A stretch of 64,000 bases of DNA from Bacteroides zoogleoformans (GCF_002998435.1 NZ_CP027231.1:124001-188000), one strand, 5' to 3'. Positions 52,080 through 61,659 are shown, counted from the first letter of the stretch. Notes: generated by a model from the letters alone, not told the origin. Made by a program: numbers and translations.

Positions 52080-53267
52080 CTATTTAATAATTTCCAAAGC
52101 TTTGAAACATTTGGTCAATTTTTCTACTGCATAATCTACTTGCTCTACGGTGTGGGTCGCCATCAATGCTACGCGCACCAATGTGTCTTGAGGAGCACAT
52201 GCGGGAGGGATAACCGGATTGATGAATATGCCTTCATCGAAAGCCATCTTTGTTACGACAAAGGTCTTTTCGGTATCACGTACATAAAGAGGGATGATGG
52301 GAGATTCGGTTTCACCGATTTCGAAACCTGCGTCACGGAATTTCTTTAATGCATAGTTGGTAATGTCCCACAAACGTTGAATACGTTCCGGCTCGGATTT
52401 TATAATATGGAGAGCCTCGCGGGCGGCAGCGGTTGCGGCCGGAGTGCTGCTTGCTTGGAATATATAGGAGCGAGCATTATGGCGTAGCCAATTGATAACC
52501 TCTTTGTCTCCGGCAATGAATCCTCCGATAGAAGCCAGTGACTTGCTAAATGTACCCATGATTAAATCGACCTCATCCGTAACGCCGAAGTGATCGCAAA
52601 CACCACGGCCTTGTTTCCCGAAAACGCCTAAACCATGGGCTTCGTCTACATATATACTGGCATTGTATTTTTTCTTCAGACGAACAATTTCCGGAAGGTT
52701 GGCCAAATCTCCTTCCATGGAAAAGACTCCATCGACAACGATTAGTTTTACGGCATCCGGCTCGCATTTTTGAAGTTCTTTTTCAAGAGCTTCCATGTCA
52801 TTGTGCTTGTACTTTAGCTGTGTAGCGAATGTAAGACGGCGTCCGTCCACAATAGAAGCATGGTCACGGTCATCACAAATAATATAATCTCCACGGCCCA
52901 CAACGGCAGGAATGATGCCTTCGTTTACCGTAAATCCGGTAGAAAAACAGAGCGCTTCGTCTTTTCCTACAAATTCGGCCAGTTCTTTCTCCAATTCCAC
53001 ATGGATATCGAGGGTGCCATTCAAAAAACGGGAGCCGGCGCAACCGGTACCGTATTTTTCTGTAGCGGCTATTGAAGCGTCGATGATACGTTTGTCGTAT
53101 GTCAGTCCCATATATGCATTAGAGCCGAACATCAAGACCTTTTGGCCATCCATCATAACTTCTGTGTCCTGATGACTGTTAATTGTGCGAAAATAAGGAT
53201 ATACTCCTTTTGCCATAAATTGCTGTGGCAAATCGTATTTCGCAAATTTTTCTTGTAATAAACTCAT
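52080..53267 (-). CDS. spt: serine palmitoyltransferase (alpha-oxoamine synthase)
   Basis: This PLP enzyme condenses serine with a fatty acyl-CoA to 3-ketosphinganine, the first step of Bacteroides sphingolipid synthesis. The 395-residue product has the alpha-oxoamine synthase core: FGSNAYMGLTYDKR near residue 47, GTGCAGSRFLNGTLDIH near 73, VDEAHGLGVFGKQGRG near 205, and the PLP lysine in GTFSKSLASIGGF near 238. The close relatives KBL and BioF share this fold. The N-terminus (KFAKYDLPQQFMAKGVYPYFR) and the neighbouring lipid kinase favour SPT. It is divergent from the kinase with promoter boxes on both sides. Confidence 0.88.
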   Translation of the reverse strand: MSLLQEKFAKYDLPQQFMAKGVYPYFRTINSHQDTEVMMDGQKVLMFGSNAYMGLTYDKRIIDASIAATEKYGTGCAGSRFLNGTLDIHVELEKELAEFVGKDEALCFSTGFTVNEGIIPAVVGRGDYIICDDRDHASIVDGRRLTFATQLKYKHNDMEALEKELQKCEPDAVKLIVVDGVFSMEGDLANLPEIVRLKKKYNASIYVDEAHGLGVFGKQGRGVCDHFGVTDEVDLIMGTFSKSLASIGGFIAGDKEVINWLRHNARSYIFQASSTPAATAAAREALHIIKSEPERIQRLWDITNYALKKFRDAGFEIGETESPIIPLYVRDTEKTFVVTKMAFDEGIFINPVIPPACAPQDTLVRVALMATHTVEQVDYAVEKLTKCFKALEIIK

Positions 53268-53329
53268 GAAGTGTCTTTTGTATTATGAATATTTAAATCT
53301 ATTAAATACGAGTCTTAAAAAACAGGGGG

Positions 53330-53337
53330 CAAAGATA
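53330..53337 (-). promoter_or_regulatory. putative promoter -7 box (TATCTTTG) for spt
   Basis: The minus strand reads TATCTTTG, a TAnnTTTG match, 62 bp upstream of the spt ATG. Confidence 0.5.
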
Positions 53338-53421
53338 GCAAAATATGTCGGTATATTATTCTATTTGTTTAAAAAAACTCTTTGTGCTTATTTTAAGATA
53401 TCCCATATTGATGTTATATCC

Positions 53422-53440
53422 TATATTTGTAATATATTTG
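53422..53440 (+). promoter_or_regulatory. two overlapping-range -7 boxes for the lipid kinase gene
   Basis: TATATTTG occurs at 53422-53429 and again at 53433-53440, 36-54 bp before the ATG at 53477. Both match TAnnTTTG. Confidence 0.5.
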
Positions 53441-53476
53441 CCAATCAGAAGAAAAACTGCATAGTATGACTTTTGC

Positions 53477-54520
53477 ATGAGTGAAGACAAAAAGAAAATA
53501 GTATTTATCATAAACCCGATATCCGGCGCTCAGAACAAGGAAGTGATTTTGAAGTGGGTCAGTGAAAAACTGGATAAAGAGAAATATGTGCAAGAAGTTC
53601 TTTATACTGAACGGGCAGGGCATGCTGTAGAGATAGCTGCACAAAAGGTAAAAGAAGAGGTTCATGCGGTTGTGGCAATCGGGGGGGATGGTACGATAAA
53701 CGAAATAGCTCGTTCATTGGTACACTCTCAAACAGCATTGGGTATTATTCCTTGTGGTTCCGGAAATGGGCTTGCCCGCCATCTGCAAATTCCGATGGAA
53801 CCTAAAAAAGCTATCGAGGTTATTAATGAAGGGGTGATGGAAGTCATTGATTATGGGAAAATCAATGAAGTGCCTTTTTTCTGTACCTGTGGCGTGGGGT
53901 TTGACGCTTTTGTAAGTTTGCAATTCTCCAAGGCAGGAAAAAGAGGCCCTCTCACTTATTTGGAAAAGACACTGCTTGAAAGTTTGAAATACCGTCCGGA
54001 AACGTATGAACTGGAAATGGATGGCAGCACTTTGCGCTATAAAGCATTTTTGATAGCTTGCGGAAATGCTTCGCAATATGGAAACAATGCCTACATCACT
54101 CCTCAAGCCGCTTTAAATGACGGATTGCTGGATGTTACTATTCTCGAACCTTTCACCGTGCTTGATGTTCCTTCATTGTCTTTCCAGTTATTCAACAAGA
54201 CTATCAATCAGAATAGCCGCATTAAAACCTTTCGTTGCCAAGCGTTGCGAATCCATCGTTCCAAGCCGGGGGTGGTTCATTTTGATGGCGATCCGATGAT
54301 GACAGGGGAAAACATTGATGTGAAGATAGTGAAAAAGGGATTGCAAGTGATTGTGCCCCGGGGAGCGGAAAAAGATACGACAAATATGTTGCAGCGGGCG
54401 CAAGACTATATCAACGGACTGAAACAGATTAATGAGGCTTTTGTGGAAGACATAGCGCATAAAAACAAAATAATGTTGGCTAAGGGGAAGGAGCAAATTA
54501 AGAAACTGACAAAGATTTAA
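53477..54520 (+). CDS. diacylglycerol/sphingosine kinase-fold lipid kinase
   Basis: The 347-residue product is a DAGK_cat-family kinase. IVFIINPISG opens the nucleotide domain, VVAIGGDGTINEIA carries the GGDGT motif near residue 75, and GIIPCGSGNGLARHL follows near 97. The second domain has FDAFVSLQFS and ends with HFDGDPMMTGENIDVKI. A C-terminal helical extension of about 45 residues beyond usual bacterial members is present (from about 300). Its substrate could be diacylglycerol or a sphingoid base. Divergence from spt makes a sphingolipid role attractive but unproven. Confidence 0.88.
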   Translation: MSEDKKKIVFIINPISGAQNKEVILKWVSEKLDKEKYVQEVLYTERAGHAVEIAAQKVKEEVHAVVAIGGDGTINEIARSLVHSQTALGIIPCGSGNGLARHLQIPMEPKKAIEVINEGVMEVIDYGKINEVPFFCTCGVGFDAFVSLQFSKAGKRGPLTYLEKTLLESLKYRPETYELEMDGSTLRYKAFLIACGNASQYGNNAYITPQAALNDGLLDVTILEPFTVLDVPSLSFQLFNKTINQNSRIKTFRCQALRIHRSKPGVVHFDGDPMMTGENIDVKIVKKGLQVIVPRGAEKDTTNMLQRAQDYINGLKQINEAFVEDIAHKNKIMLAKGKEQIKKLTKI

Positions 54521-54600
54521 CTTCGTCTTATTATTGTTTCGTGAATGGCGTTTTTCAGAAACTTTTCTGTTGCGATAAACTGTATAAAAGATGTTTTGTG

Positions 54601-54621
54601 TATTTTTGCATGGTATTTTTG
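54601..54621 (+). promoter_or_regulatory. two TATTTTTG -7 boxes before aspS
   Basis: TATTTTTG occurs at 54601-54608 and 54614-54621 in a 13-bp direct repeat, 62-75 bp before the aspS ATG. Both match TAnnTTTG. Confidence 0.45.
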
Positions 54622-54682
54622 CAATGGTTTTGAACCGGTATGCAGGAAGAAATAAGATTGGATAAATTAAAAAGATATAAAG

Positions 54683-56440
54683 ATGTATAGAACACACACC
54701 TGCGGAGAACTCCGTATCTCCGATGTTAATAAGCAAGTGACACTGGCAGGATGGGTACAGCGTAGCCGTAAGATGGGGGGGATGACTTTTGTTGATCTCC
54801 GCGACCGTTATGGAATCACTCAATTAGTCTTCAATGAAGAAGTGGACGCTAAACTTTGCGAATGTGCCAATCACTTGGGGCGCGAATTTGTTATTCAGGC
54901 AAAAGGGACTGTAAACGAACGCTTCAGTAAAAATGGAAATATGCCCACCGGTGACATTGAAATCATCGTGTCGGAACTTAATGTCTTGAATACATCTTTG
55001 ACCCCCCCTTTCACCATTGAAGAGAATACAGATGGAGGCGATGATATCCGGATGAAATATCGTTATTTGGATCTTCGTCGCGCCAATGTGCGCAGTAATA
55101 TGGAACTCCGTCATAAGATGACGATTGAAGTTCGCAAATATTTGGACAATCAGGGCTTCATTGAAGTTGAGACCCCCATTCTTGTAGGATCTACTCCTGA
55201 AGGTGCCCGTGACTTTGTTGTTCCTTCGCGTATGAATCCGGGGCAATTCTATGCCTTGCCGCAGAGCCCGCAAACGCTGAAGCAACTGTTGATGGTTTCC
55301 GGCTTCGACCGTTATTTTCAGATTGCTAAATGTTTCCGTGATGAAGACTTGCGCGCAGACCGCCAGCCGGAGTTCACCCAAATAGATTGTGAGATGTCTT
55401 TTGTGGAACAAGATGATATTATCAACCTTTTCGAAGGTATGGCAAAATATCTCTTCAAGGAGATTCGCGGCGTGGAAATCACTGAACCTTTTATGCGTAT
55501 GCCATGGGCAGATGCCATGAAGTATTATGGCAGTGACAAACCGGATCTTCGTTTCGACATGAAGTTTGTGGAGTTGATGGACGTTATGAAAGGATATGGT
55601 TTCTCTGTATTTGATGACGCCGCTTACATCGGTGGTATCTGTGCCGAAGGGGCTGCGCATTATACGCGCAAGCAATTGGATGCTTTGACCGAGTTTGTAA
55701 AGAGACCGCAAATAGGGGCCAAAGGTATGGTATATGCACGCGTAGAGGCAGACGGTAGTGTGAAATCAAGTGTAGACAAGTTCTACACCCAAGAGGTACT
55801 GCAAGAAATGAAGGCGGCTTTTGGTGCCAAGCCGGGTGACTTGATTTTGATTTTGAGTGGCGATGATGCAATGAAGACCCGCAAGCAACTGAATGAATTG
55901 CGCCTTGAGATGGGTAACCGGCTTGGGTTGCGTGATAAGAATAAGTTCTCTCTTTTGTGGGTGGTAGATTTCCCGATGTTTGAGTGGAGTGAAGAAGAAG
56001 GCAGGTTGATGGCTATGCATCACCCATTTACACATCCTAAAGATGAGGATATTCCTTTGCTGGATACCAATCCGGCTGTTGTTCGTGCCGATGCATACGA
56101 TATGGTGTGCAACGGTATCGAATTGGGCGGTGGCTCTATCCGTATTCATGATGCACAGTTGCAGGCGAAGATGTTCGAAATTTTGGGATTCACGCCCGAA
56201 AAGGCTCAAGAGCAGTTCGGTTTCTTAATGAATGCCTTTAAATATGGTGCTCCTCCTCATGGAGGTTTGGCTTATGGTTTGGATCGTTGGGTAAGCATCT
56301 TTGCAGGACTTGACAGTATTCGTGACTGTATTGCGTTCCCCAAGAATAATAGTGGACGCGATGTTATGCTGGATGCTCCGTCGGTCATCGACCGGAAACA
56401 ATTGGATGAATTGAATTTGATTGTGGAAGTCAAGGAATAA
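54683..56440 (+). CDS. aspS: aspartyl-tRNA synthetase
   Basis: The 585-residue class II synthetase has an N-terminal OB-fold ([26 protein letters not shown]). Motif 1 is near residue 155 ([20 protein letters not shown]). Motif 2 is [18 protein letters not shown] near 215, the bacterial GAD insert lies at about 295-410, and motif 3 is [12 protein letters not shown] near 530. It is the bacterial type that charges tRNA-Asp. The gene stands alone with its own promoter candidates. Confidence 0.97.
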   Translation: MYRTHTCGELRISDVNKQVTLAGWVQRSRKMGGMTFVDLRDRYGITQLVFNEEVDAKLCECANHLGREFVIQAKGTVNERFSKNGNMPTGDIEIIVSELNVLNTSLTPPFTIEENTDGGDDIRMKYRYLDLRRANVRSNMELRHKMTIEVRKYLDNQGFIEVETPILVGSTPEGARDFVVPSRMNPGQFYALPQSPQTLKQLLMVSGFDRYFQIAKCFRDEDLRADRQPEFTQIDCEMSFVEQDDIINLFEGMAKYLFKEIRGVEITEPFMRMPWADAMKYYGSDKPDLRFDMKFVELMDVMKGYGFSVFDDAAYIGGICAEGAAHYTRKQLDALTEFVKRPQIGAKGMVYARVEADGSVKSSVDKFYTQEVLQEMKAAFGAKPGDLILILSGDDAMKTRKQLNELRLEMGNRLGLRDKNKFSLLWVVDFPMFEWSEEEGRLMAMHHPFTHPKDEDIPLLDTNPAVVRADAYDMVCNGIELGGGSIRIHDAQLQAKMFEILGFTPEKAQEQFGFLMNAFKYGAPPHGGLAYGLDRWVSIFAGLDSIRDCIAFPKNNSGRDVMLDAPSVIDRKQLDELNLIVEVKE

Positions 56441-56600
56441 AAGCAAGCAGAAAGCTATGAAACCATGAAATTCATATCTAAACTTTAATTCTCGAAGACT
56501 TGTCCGCGCTGCGTGAATGCCTGTCCGCCAGTTGAGAATGTGTATTCGCACGGAGCGAGCAGGGGCCTATTCAGATAGAGAACAGGTTTATAACTGCAAT

Positions 56601-56647
56601 AAAAAGAGCCATATCATTATTTAAAATAGAGTTTGATATGGCTCTTT
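56601..56647. terminator. terminator between convergent aspS and aguB
   Basis: AAAGAGCCATATCA (56603-56616) pairs perfectly with TGATATGGCTCTTT (56634-56647), a 14-bp stem with a 17-nt loop. The A-run at 56600-56605 makes it a good terminator for the minus strand, with a weaker T-run on plus. Confidence 0.8.
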
Positions 56648-56701
56648 AATGTTCATCAGTTACAATCCGTAATGTCTCTGAGGGCCTATGTTCGCTTCTT
56701 T

Positions 56702-57589
56702 TTATTCATCAAGGTATCTTTTGGTTAGTCCTTCATAGGCATCAATCCTGCGATCGCGTAAGAACGGCCACCAACGACGTACGTTTTCCGAGCGTTCCAG
56801 ATCAACCTCAATAATTATGTTTTCTGAACCTTCGTTCCTTGCTTGTGCCAGAAACTCGCCTTGTGGGCCGACCACAAAACTATTCCCCCAAAATAAGATT
56901 CCTTGCGTCATACCGGAAGGGTCGGGTTCATGTCCTACTCGATTAACGGAAACCACAGGTAGGCCGTTGGCAACAGCATGGCTGCGTTGTGATATGATCC
57001 AGGCATTGAGTTGGCGTTCTTGTTCTTCTTTCGTGTCGGTAGTCTCCCAACCTATGGCAGTAGGATATATCAATATCTCGGCACCTTTCATGGCCATGAT
57101 ACGGGCAGCTTCCGGATACCATTGATCCCAGCATACCAAAACGCCGAGTTTCCCTATAGAAGTCTGAATTGGCTCGAAACCTATATCTCCGGGGGTAAAA
57201 TAGAATTTTTCGTAATAGGCAGGATCGTCGGGGATGTGCATTTTTCGGTACTTGCCGGCAATGCTTCCATCGGCGTCGAAAACTACGGCTGTATTATGGT
57301 ATAAACCGGGGGCACGTTTTTCAAACAAAGAGGTTACTAACACAACATGGTTGGCAGCAGCCAATTCCGAATAGAATTCGGTAGATGGTCCCGGGATAGG
57401 TTCTGCCAAGTCAAAAAGTTGTGTGTCTTCTGTCTGGCAAAAATATAAAGAATTATGTAGTTCCTGCAGGACGACCAGTTGGGCGCCACGGGTAGCACAT
57501 TCTTCAATGTTTTTGGCTAAATTCATCATATTTGTTAGCAGGTCTGCAACGTTGCTCTGCTGAATGATACCTATTTTAATCTTTCTCAT
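56702..57589 (-). CDS. aguB: N-carbamoylputrescine amidase
   Basis: AguB hydrolyses N-carbamoylputrescine to putrescine, the second step from agmatine. The 295-residue nitrilase-fold protein has the Glu in VVLQELHNSLYF near residue 43, the Lys in GKYRKMHIPDDPAYYEK near 115, and the Cys in GVLVCWDQWYPEAAR near 150. The length and the PDDPAYYEK segment are typical of AguB rather than general nitrilases. It lies 54 bp downstream of aguA on the same strand. Confidence 0.95.
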   Translation of the reverse strand: MRKIKIGIIQQSNVADLLTNMMNLAKNIEECATRGAQLVVLQELHNSLYFCQTEDTQLFDLAEPIPGPSTEFYSELAAANHVVLVTSLFEKRAPGLYHNTAVVFDADGSIAGKYRKMHIPDDPAYYEKFYFTPGDIGFEPIQTSIGKLGVLVCWDQWYPEAARIMAMKGAEILIYPTAIGWETTDTKEEQERQLNAWIISQRSHAVANGLPVVSVNRVGHEPDPSGMTQGILFWGNSFVVGPQGEFLAQARNEGSENIIIEVDLERSENVRRWWPFLRDRRIDAYEGLTKRYLDE

Positions 57590-57643
57590 ATGTTTAATCT
57601 TTTAGATGATAACTCTGTTTGCTTTATTTTTTTGCACGTATGT

Positions 57644-58753
57644 TTATTCCAGTACACCGGCAGGATACTGCATGGTGACACAGTGTAGGGAACCGTGCTG
57701 TTTAATCAATGCCCGACAATCTATCCCTATAATTTCATGATCGGGAAATGCTTCTTGCAGTATTTGGCCTGCCAGTATGTCGTTTTTCGGTTGATTATAG
57801 GTCGGGTAGAGCACCGCTTTGTTTATAATCAAAAAATTGGCGTACGTGGCGGGAAGGCGTTCGCCCTTTTCCTCTATTCTGTCTGCCATGGGCAATGCCA
57901 ATAAACGATAAGGTTCACCTTTCGGAGTGCGAAAAGTCTGCAATTGTTGTTCCATTTTGCAAAGTGCTTCGTAATGCTCGTCTTCAATGTCGTCACACTT
58001 CACATAGGCTATGGTATCCGGTGAGCAGAAGCGAGCCAACGTGTCGATATGACTGTCGGTGTCATCACCGGCAAGATAACCATAATCAAGCCAAAGCACA
58101 CGGCGCAAATGAAAAACAGTACAAAGATATTCTTCTATTTCTGCCCGGTTCATCTGTCCATTACGATTAGGAGAGAGGAGACATGCGGAAGTGGTGAGTA
58201 AAGTACCCATGCCGTCACTCTCGAAAGAACCACCCTCAAGTACAAATCCTAAGCGATTGGTGTATTTTCCCTTCAATATGCCGGCTTTTACGGCATGGCG
58301 GGTAATCAGGTTGTCCTTGTCGGATGCAAATTTCAGTCCCCAACCGTTGAATTTGAAGTCAAGCAGGGAAATGGTGTCTGAATCCAACAGGCTGACGGCG
58401 CCATGGTCGCGTGCCCATGTGTCATTAGTCTCACACTGCAAAAAACAGACGTTTCCCATATTGACCGTAGTTGCTATTTGCCTTTCAACCGTTTGTGGCT
58501 CAGGGGTAACAATCAGCAGCTTTTCTCGTTGGGCTATCTCACGTGCTATTTTTACAAAGCACTTTTCTACTTCTTCGAGCATGTATGCCCAGTCAGTTGC
58601 GGCATGTGGCCACGTCAGCTGTACGCCGCTTTGAAGTGCCCATTCGGCAGGTAAAAGAGGAGTACGATTCTCCGGAATAGTATTTGAAACAAACAGTAAT
58701 TGCTCCTCTTTTTCTGATGTGCCTCCATCTGGAGAGTCTACTATAATTCCCAT
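57644..58753 (-). CDS. aguA: agmatine deiminase
   Basis: AguA converts agmatine to N-carbamoylputrescine and ammonia. The 369-residue pentein-fold enzyme has LTWPHAATDWAYML near residue 50, TNDTWARDHGAVSLLD near 110, VLEGGSFESDGMGTLLTT near 170, GDDTDSHIDTLARF near 230 and the catalytic Cys in GSLHCVTMQYPAG at the C-terminus. About 33 residues precede the usual start LPAEWA, and no other ATG is available before that point. With aguB it forms a polyamine pathway operon. Confidence 0.95.
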   Translation of the reverse strand: MGIIVDSPDGGTSEKEEQLLFVSNTIPENRTPLLPAEWALQSGVQLTWPHAATDWAYMLEEVEKCFVKIAREIAQREKLLIVTPEPQTVERQIATTVNMGNVCFLQCETNDTWARDHGAVSLLDSDTISLLDFKFNGWGLKFASDKDNLITRHAVKAGILKGKYTNRLGFVLEGGSFESDGMGTLLTTSACLLSPNRNGQMNRAEIEEYLCTVFHLRRVLWLDYGYLAGDDTDSHIDTLARFCSPDTIAYVKCDDIEDEHYEALCKMEQQLQTFRTPKGEPYRLLALPMADRIEEKGERLPATYANFLIINKAVLYPTYNQPKNDILAGQILQEAFPDHEIIGIDCRALIKQHGSLHCVTMQYPAGVLE

Positions 58754-58872
58754 TTATTCGTCAATTGAGTCCCTTAAAATCTATTTTTTTATTTTCGTGT
58801 AAGTGCAGACTTACACTCTTACATATTATTTAAAAATGTGATACGACAAGTACAAATGTATGCGTGGCAATC

Positions 58873-58910
58873 ATCATTTGTGAGCCACGTTATCATTTGT
58901 GAGCCACGTT
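58873..58910. repeat. two perfect 19-bp direct repeats
   Basis: ATCATTTGTGAGCCACGTT occurs at 58873-58891 and immediately again at 58892-58910 in the aguA/nif3 control region. Confidence 0.9.
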
Positions 58911-59067
58911 TGGAAGATGTTCATGCCGTTTTATAAGTACAATCTTTTCTTCTTATTAGTTCGCCAAAGATAATACAAATATTTTTTTGCACTATCTTCG
59001 CAACGTAGAAAGCTTATATACAAGACTTTTTTTTGACCTAAACGTTTTTTAATCCACTGTTTTTTTC

Positions 59068-59075
59068 TACCTTTG
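59068..59075 (+). promoter_or_regulatory. putative promoter -7 box (TACCTTTG) for nif3
   Basis: TACCTTTG fits TAnnTTTG, 21 bp before the ATG at 59097. It excludes the upstream in-frame TTG at 59073. Confidence 0.55.
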
Positions 59076-59096
59076 CAGCCAAGTTCTCTGTTTAGA

Positions 59097-60191
59097 ATGA
59101 AAATTAAAGAAATAGTAAGCGCCCTTGAACGGTTCGCGCCTCTGCCATTGCAAGACGGATTTGATAATGCCGGCGTGCAAATCGGATTGACAGATGCGGA
59201 AGCAACAGGGGCTTTGTTGTGTCTTGACGTTACCGAAGCTGTATTGGATGAAGCAATTTCATTGGGATATAATCTTGTCATTGCTCATCATCCTCTCATC
59301 TTCAAAGGGTATAAATCCATCATAGGCAGAGATTATGTAGAACGCTGCATCTTGAAGGCTATTAAGAATGATGTTGTTGTCTATGCTGCCCATACCAACT
59401 TGGATAACTCTCCGGGTGGGGTAAGCTTTAAAATGGCCGAGAAGATTGGATTGAAGAATGTCAGGATTCTGGAAGCAAAGGAAAATGCTTTGGCCAAACT
59501 GGTTACATTTGTCCCCAATGCGCAGGCAGAAACGGTGCGAAAGGCTTTGTTCGATGCCGGATGTGGCTATATCGGTAAATATGATTCTTGTAGCTATAAT
59601 TTGGAAGGCGATGGAACATTTCGTGCACAAGAGGGCGCTCATCCTTATTGTGGAAGAATAGGAGAATTGCATGCGGAAAAAGAAGTGCGTATTGAAACAA
59701 TACTTCCGGCCTATAAAAAAGAGGCGGTTATCAAGGCCTTGTTGGCAGCACATCCATATGAAGAACCGGCTTTTGATTTATATCCTCTGCAAAATTCCTG
59801 GGCACAAGCCGGAGCGGGGGTTATAGGAGAATTGGAAATGCCGGAGACTGAGTCGGAATTTCTGAAACGCATCAAGAAGACTTTCGAGGTGGGATGTTTG
59901 AGGCATAATAAGTTGACAGGGAGAGAAATCCGGACAGTTGCACTATGTGGAGGTGCAGGCTCTTTTTTAATGTCGCTTGCCGTACGTAATAAGGCGGATA
60001 TTTTTATTACCGGTGAGATAAAATACCATGATTATTTTGGGCGCGATACGGATATTCTGCTTGCAGAAATAGGACATTATGAAAGTGAACAATATACAAA
60101 AGAAATTTTTTATACGATAATCAAGGAGGCGTTTCCTTGTTTTGATGTTCAAATGACAAAAGTAAATACAAATCCCATAAAATACTTATAA
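59097..60191 (+). CDS. Nif3-like dinuclear metal center protein (YqfO type)
   Basis: The 364-residue product has Nif3 halves at about 1-130 and 250-364, separated by a PII/CutA-like insert (TFVPNAQAETVRKALFDAGCGYIGKYDSCSYN region). That makes it the long YqfO form. Metal-binding motifs are NLVIAHHPLIFKG near residue 62, AAHTNLDN near 100, and ITGEIKYHDY with LLAEIGHYESEQ at the end. Proposed roles include GTP cyclohydrolase-like hydrolysis, but the true function is uncertain. The zinc-ribbon gene follows by 5 bp, a pairing often seen in bacteria. Confidence 0.93.
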   Translation: MKIKEIVSALERFAPLPLQDGFDNAGVQIGLTDAEATGALLCLDVTEAVLDEAISLGYNLVIAHHPLIFKGYKSIIGRDYVERCILKAIKNDVVVYAAHTNLDNSPGGVSFKMAEKIGLKNVRILEAKENALAKLVTFVPNAQAETVRKALFDAGCGYIGKYDSCSYNLEGDGTFRAQEGAHPYCGRIGELHAEKEVRIETILPAYKKEAVIKALLAAHPYEEPAFDLYPLQNSWAQAGAGVIGELEMPETESEFLKRIKKTFEVGCLRHNKLTGREIRTVALCGGAGSFLMSLAVRNKADIFITGEIKYHDYFGRDTDILLAEIGHYESEQYTKEIFYTIIKEAFPCFDVQMTKVNTNPIKYL

Positions 60192-60196
60192 GTAAA

Positions 60197-61030
60197 ATGG
60201 CTAAAGAAGCAAAGAAAGATCCCCAGGAATTGACTGTGGAACAGAAGTTGAAAGCTTTGTTCCAGTTGCAGACAATGTTGTCTAAAATTGATGAGATAAA
60301 AACGCTGAGAGGTGAACTTCCGTTGGAAGTGCAAGACTTGGAAGATGAAATTGCCGGTCTCAGTACGCGTATTGAAAGAATCAAGGCAGAGGTTTCTGAA
60401 CTGAAATCATCCATCGCCGGAAAGAAAGTCGAAATTGAAAGTGCAAAAGCTTCTGTTGCAAAATATAAGGACCAGCAAGATAATGTCCGCAATAACCGCG
60501 AATATGATTTTTTGAGTAAAGAGATTGAGTTTCAAACGCTGGAAATTGAATTATGCGAAAAGCGTATTAAAGAGTTTACTGAGCAAGAGGTAGAAAAATC
60601 TAAGGAGGTAGCCGATAGCTCTGCTGCTTTGGATGAAAGACAGAAGGATCTTGAGGTTAAGAAAGGTGAATTGGACGAAATTATCTCTGAAACGAAGCAG
60701 GAAGAAGAAAAGTTGAGAGACAAAGCCAAGGAACTTGAAACCCAAATAGAGCCGCGCTTGCTTCAGTCGTTCAAACGTATTCGTAAGAACTCACGCAACG
60801 GATTAGGTATTGTATATGTACAACGTGATGCTTGTGGCGGTTGCTTCAACAAGATTCCGCCTCAGAGACAATTGGATATCCGTTCGCGCAAGAAAATTAT
60901 TGTTTGCGAATACTGCGGACGCATTATGATTGACCCTGAATTGGCCGGTATTACTACTGAACAAAAAACTGAATCTGTAAAAGAAAAGCCGACGAGAACG
61001 AGAAAAAAAGCGGCAAGTTCAGAAGAGTAA
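60197..61030 (+). CDS. coiled-coil zinc-ribbon protein (C4-type, CdsZ-like)
   Basis: The 277-residue protein has a long antiparallel coiled coil (about 15-190), with segments such as IAGLSTRIERIKAEVSELK and KELETQIEPRLLQSFKRI. A C4 zinc ribbon follows, built from CGGCFNKIPPQ and CEYCGRIM at about 210-245. A Lys/Glu/Thr-rich tail closes it. It is the zf-RING_7 family, cytoplasmic and probably nucleic-acid or ribosome associated. It is translated right after the Nif3-like gene, and a terminator follows. Confidence 0.92.
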   Translation: MAKEAKKDPQELTVEQKLKALFQLQTMLSKIDEIKTLRGELPLEVQDLEDEIAGLSTRIERIKAEVSELKSSIAGKKVEIESAKASVAKYKDQQDNVRNNREYDFLSKEIEFQTLEIELCEKRIKEFTEQEVEKSKEVADSSAALDERQKDLEVKKGELDEIISETKQEEEKLRDKAKELETQIEPRLLQSFKRIRKNSRNGLGIVYVQRDACGGCFNKIPPQRQLDIRSRKKIIVCEYCGRIMIDPELAGITTEQKTESVKEKPTRTRKKAASSEE

Positions 61031-61050
61031 ATATTCTTTCAAATAGCATA

Positions 61051-61084
61051 AAAACGGTGATAGATAAATCTGTCGCCGTTTTTT
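61051..61084. terminator. terminator between convergent zinc-ribbon gene and cobC
   Basis: AAAACGGTGA (61051-61060) pairs with TCGCCGTTTT (61073-61082) with one G-U. TTTTTT follows on plus and AAAA precedes, so it serves both directions. Confidence 0.85.
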
Positions 61085-61119
61085 CAATGACGCCAACTTA
61101 GAGATAATGAGAATCCTCT

Positions 61120-61659
61120 TTACCCCTTATCCGGTTGGATCTGTATAATACCTCCATGGGGCGTTAGTGCATTAAAAGCTTCTTCCATCCGAATGATTCC
61201 TGCATAAATCTGTGCACAGATCAGTACGCCGCCGTGTGCAAAGATGGCAACTTTCTTATAAGGTTTTTGGCTAAGTTCGTCCAGAAATCCGCTGACACGT
61301 TGATATTGCATGGCAAAAGATTCTCCGCCGGTAGCTGCTACATTCAAATAATCAGCATACCACTCTTGCAAGCGAGGGTCGTTATTATGGTCAAAAGGCT
61401 TCATTTCCCAACTCCCGAAATTTATTTCCATGAGGCGATTGTCTCGCTCTGCATCAGGATAGCCACAATATGATGCGAGACGGACACACCGTGTCAGCGG
61501 ACTTGTGTAAATGTGTTCGAAGGGAAGATATGCTTTCAGATTTTCTGCCGTAACAGCAGCTTCTTCTTCAAAGGTTGCTTTTAGGGGCACATCTGTCTGC
61601 CCATAGCATATACCCGGTGGCACATCTACCGAAGTGTGGCGAATCAAGATTATTTCCAT
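61120..61659 (-). CDS. cobC: alpha-ribazole phosphatase (histidine phosphatase family)
   Basis: CobC removes the phosphate from alpha-ribazole phosphate or adenosylcobalamin phosphate late in B12 synthesis. The 179-residue product opens IILIRHTSVDVPPGICYGQTDVPL, with the phospho-His motif RHT in place of RHG, as in CobC-type members. It has TSPLTRCVRLA near residue 55, MEINFGSWE near 78 and the second His in VAIFAHGGVLICA near 140. It ends the minus-strand cob cluster, 13 bp after cobS. Confidence 0.92.
   Translation of the reverse strand: MEIILIRHTSVDVPPGICYGQTDVPLKATFEEEAAVTAENLKAYLPFEHIYTSPLTRCVRLASYCGYPDAERDNRLMEINFGSWEMKPFDHNNDPRLQEWYADYLNVAATGGESFAMQYQRVSGFLDELSQKPYKKVAIFAHGGVLICAQIYAGIIRMEEAFNALTPHGGIIQIQPDKG

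Larger units (their letters stand above)
58754..59096. other. 343-bp divergent region between aguA and nif3
   Basis: It contains a 19-bp direct repeat (58873-58910), an AT-rich stretch and the TACCTTTG box for nif3. No frame of note and no riboswitch fold was recognised. Confidence 0.6.
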
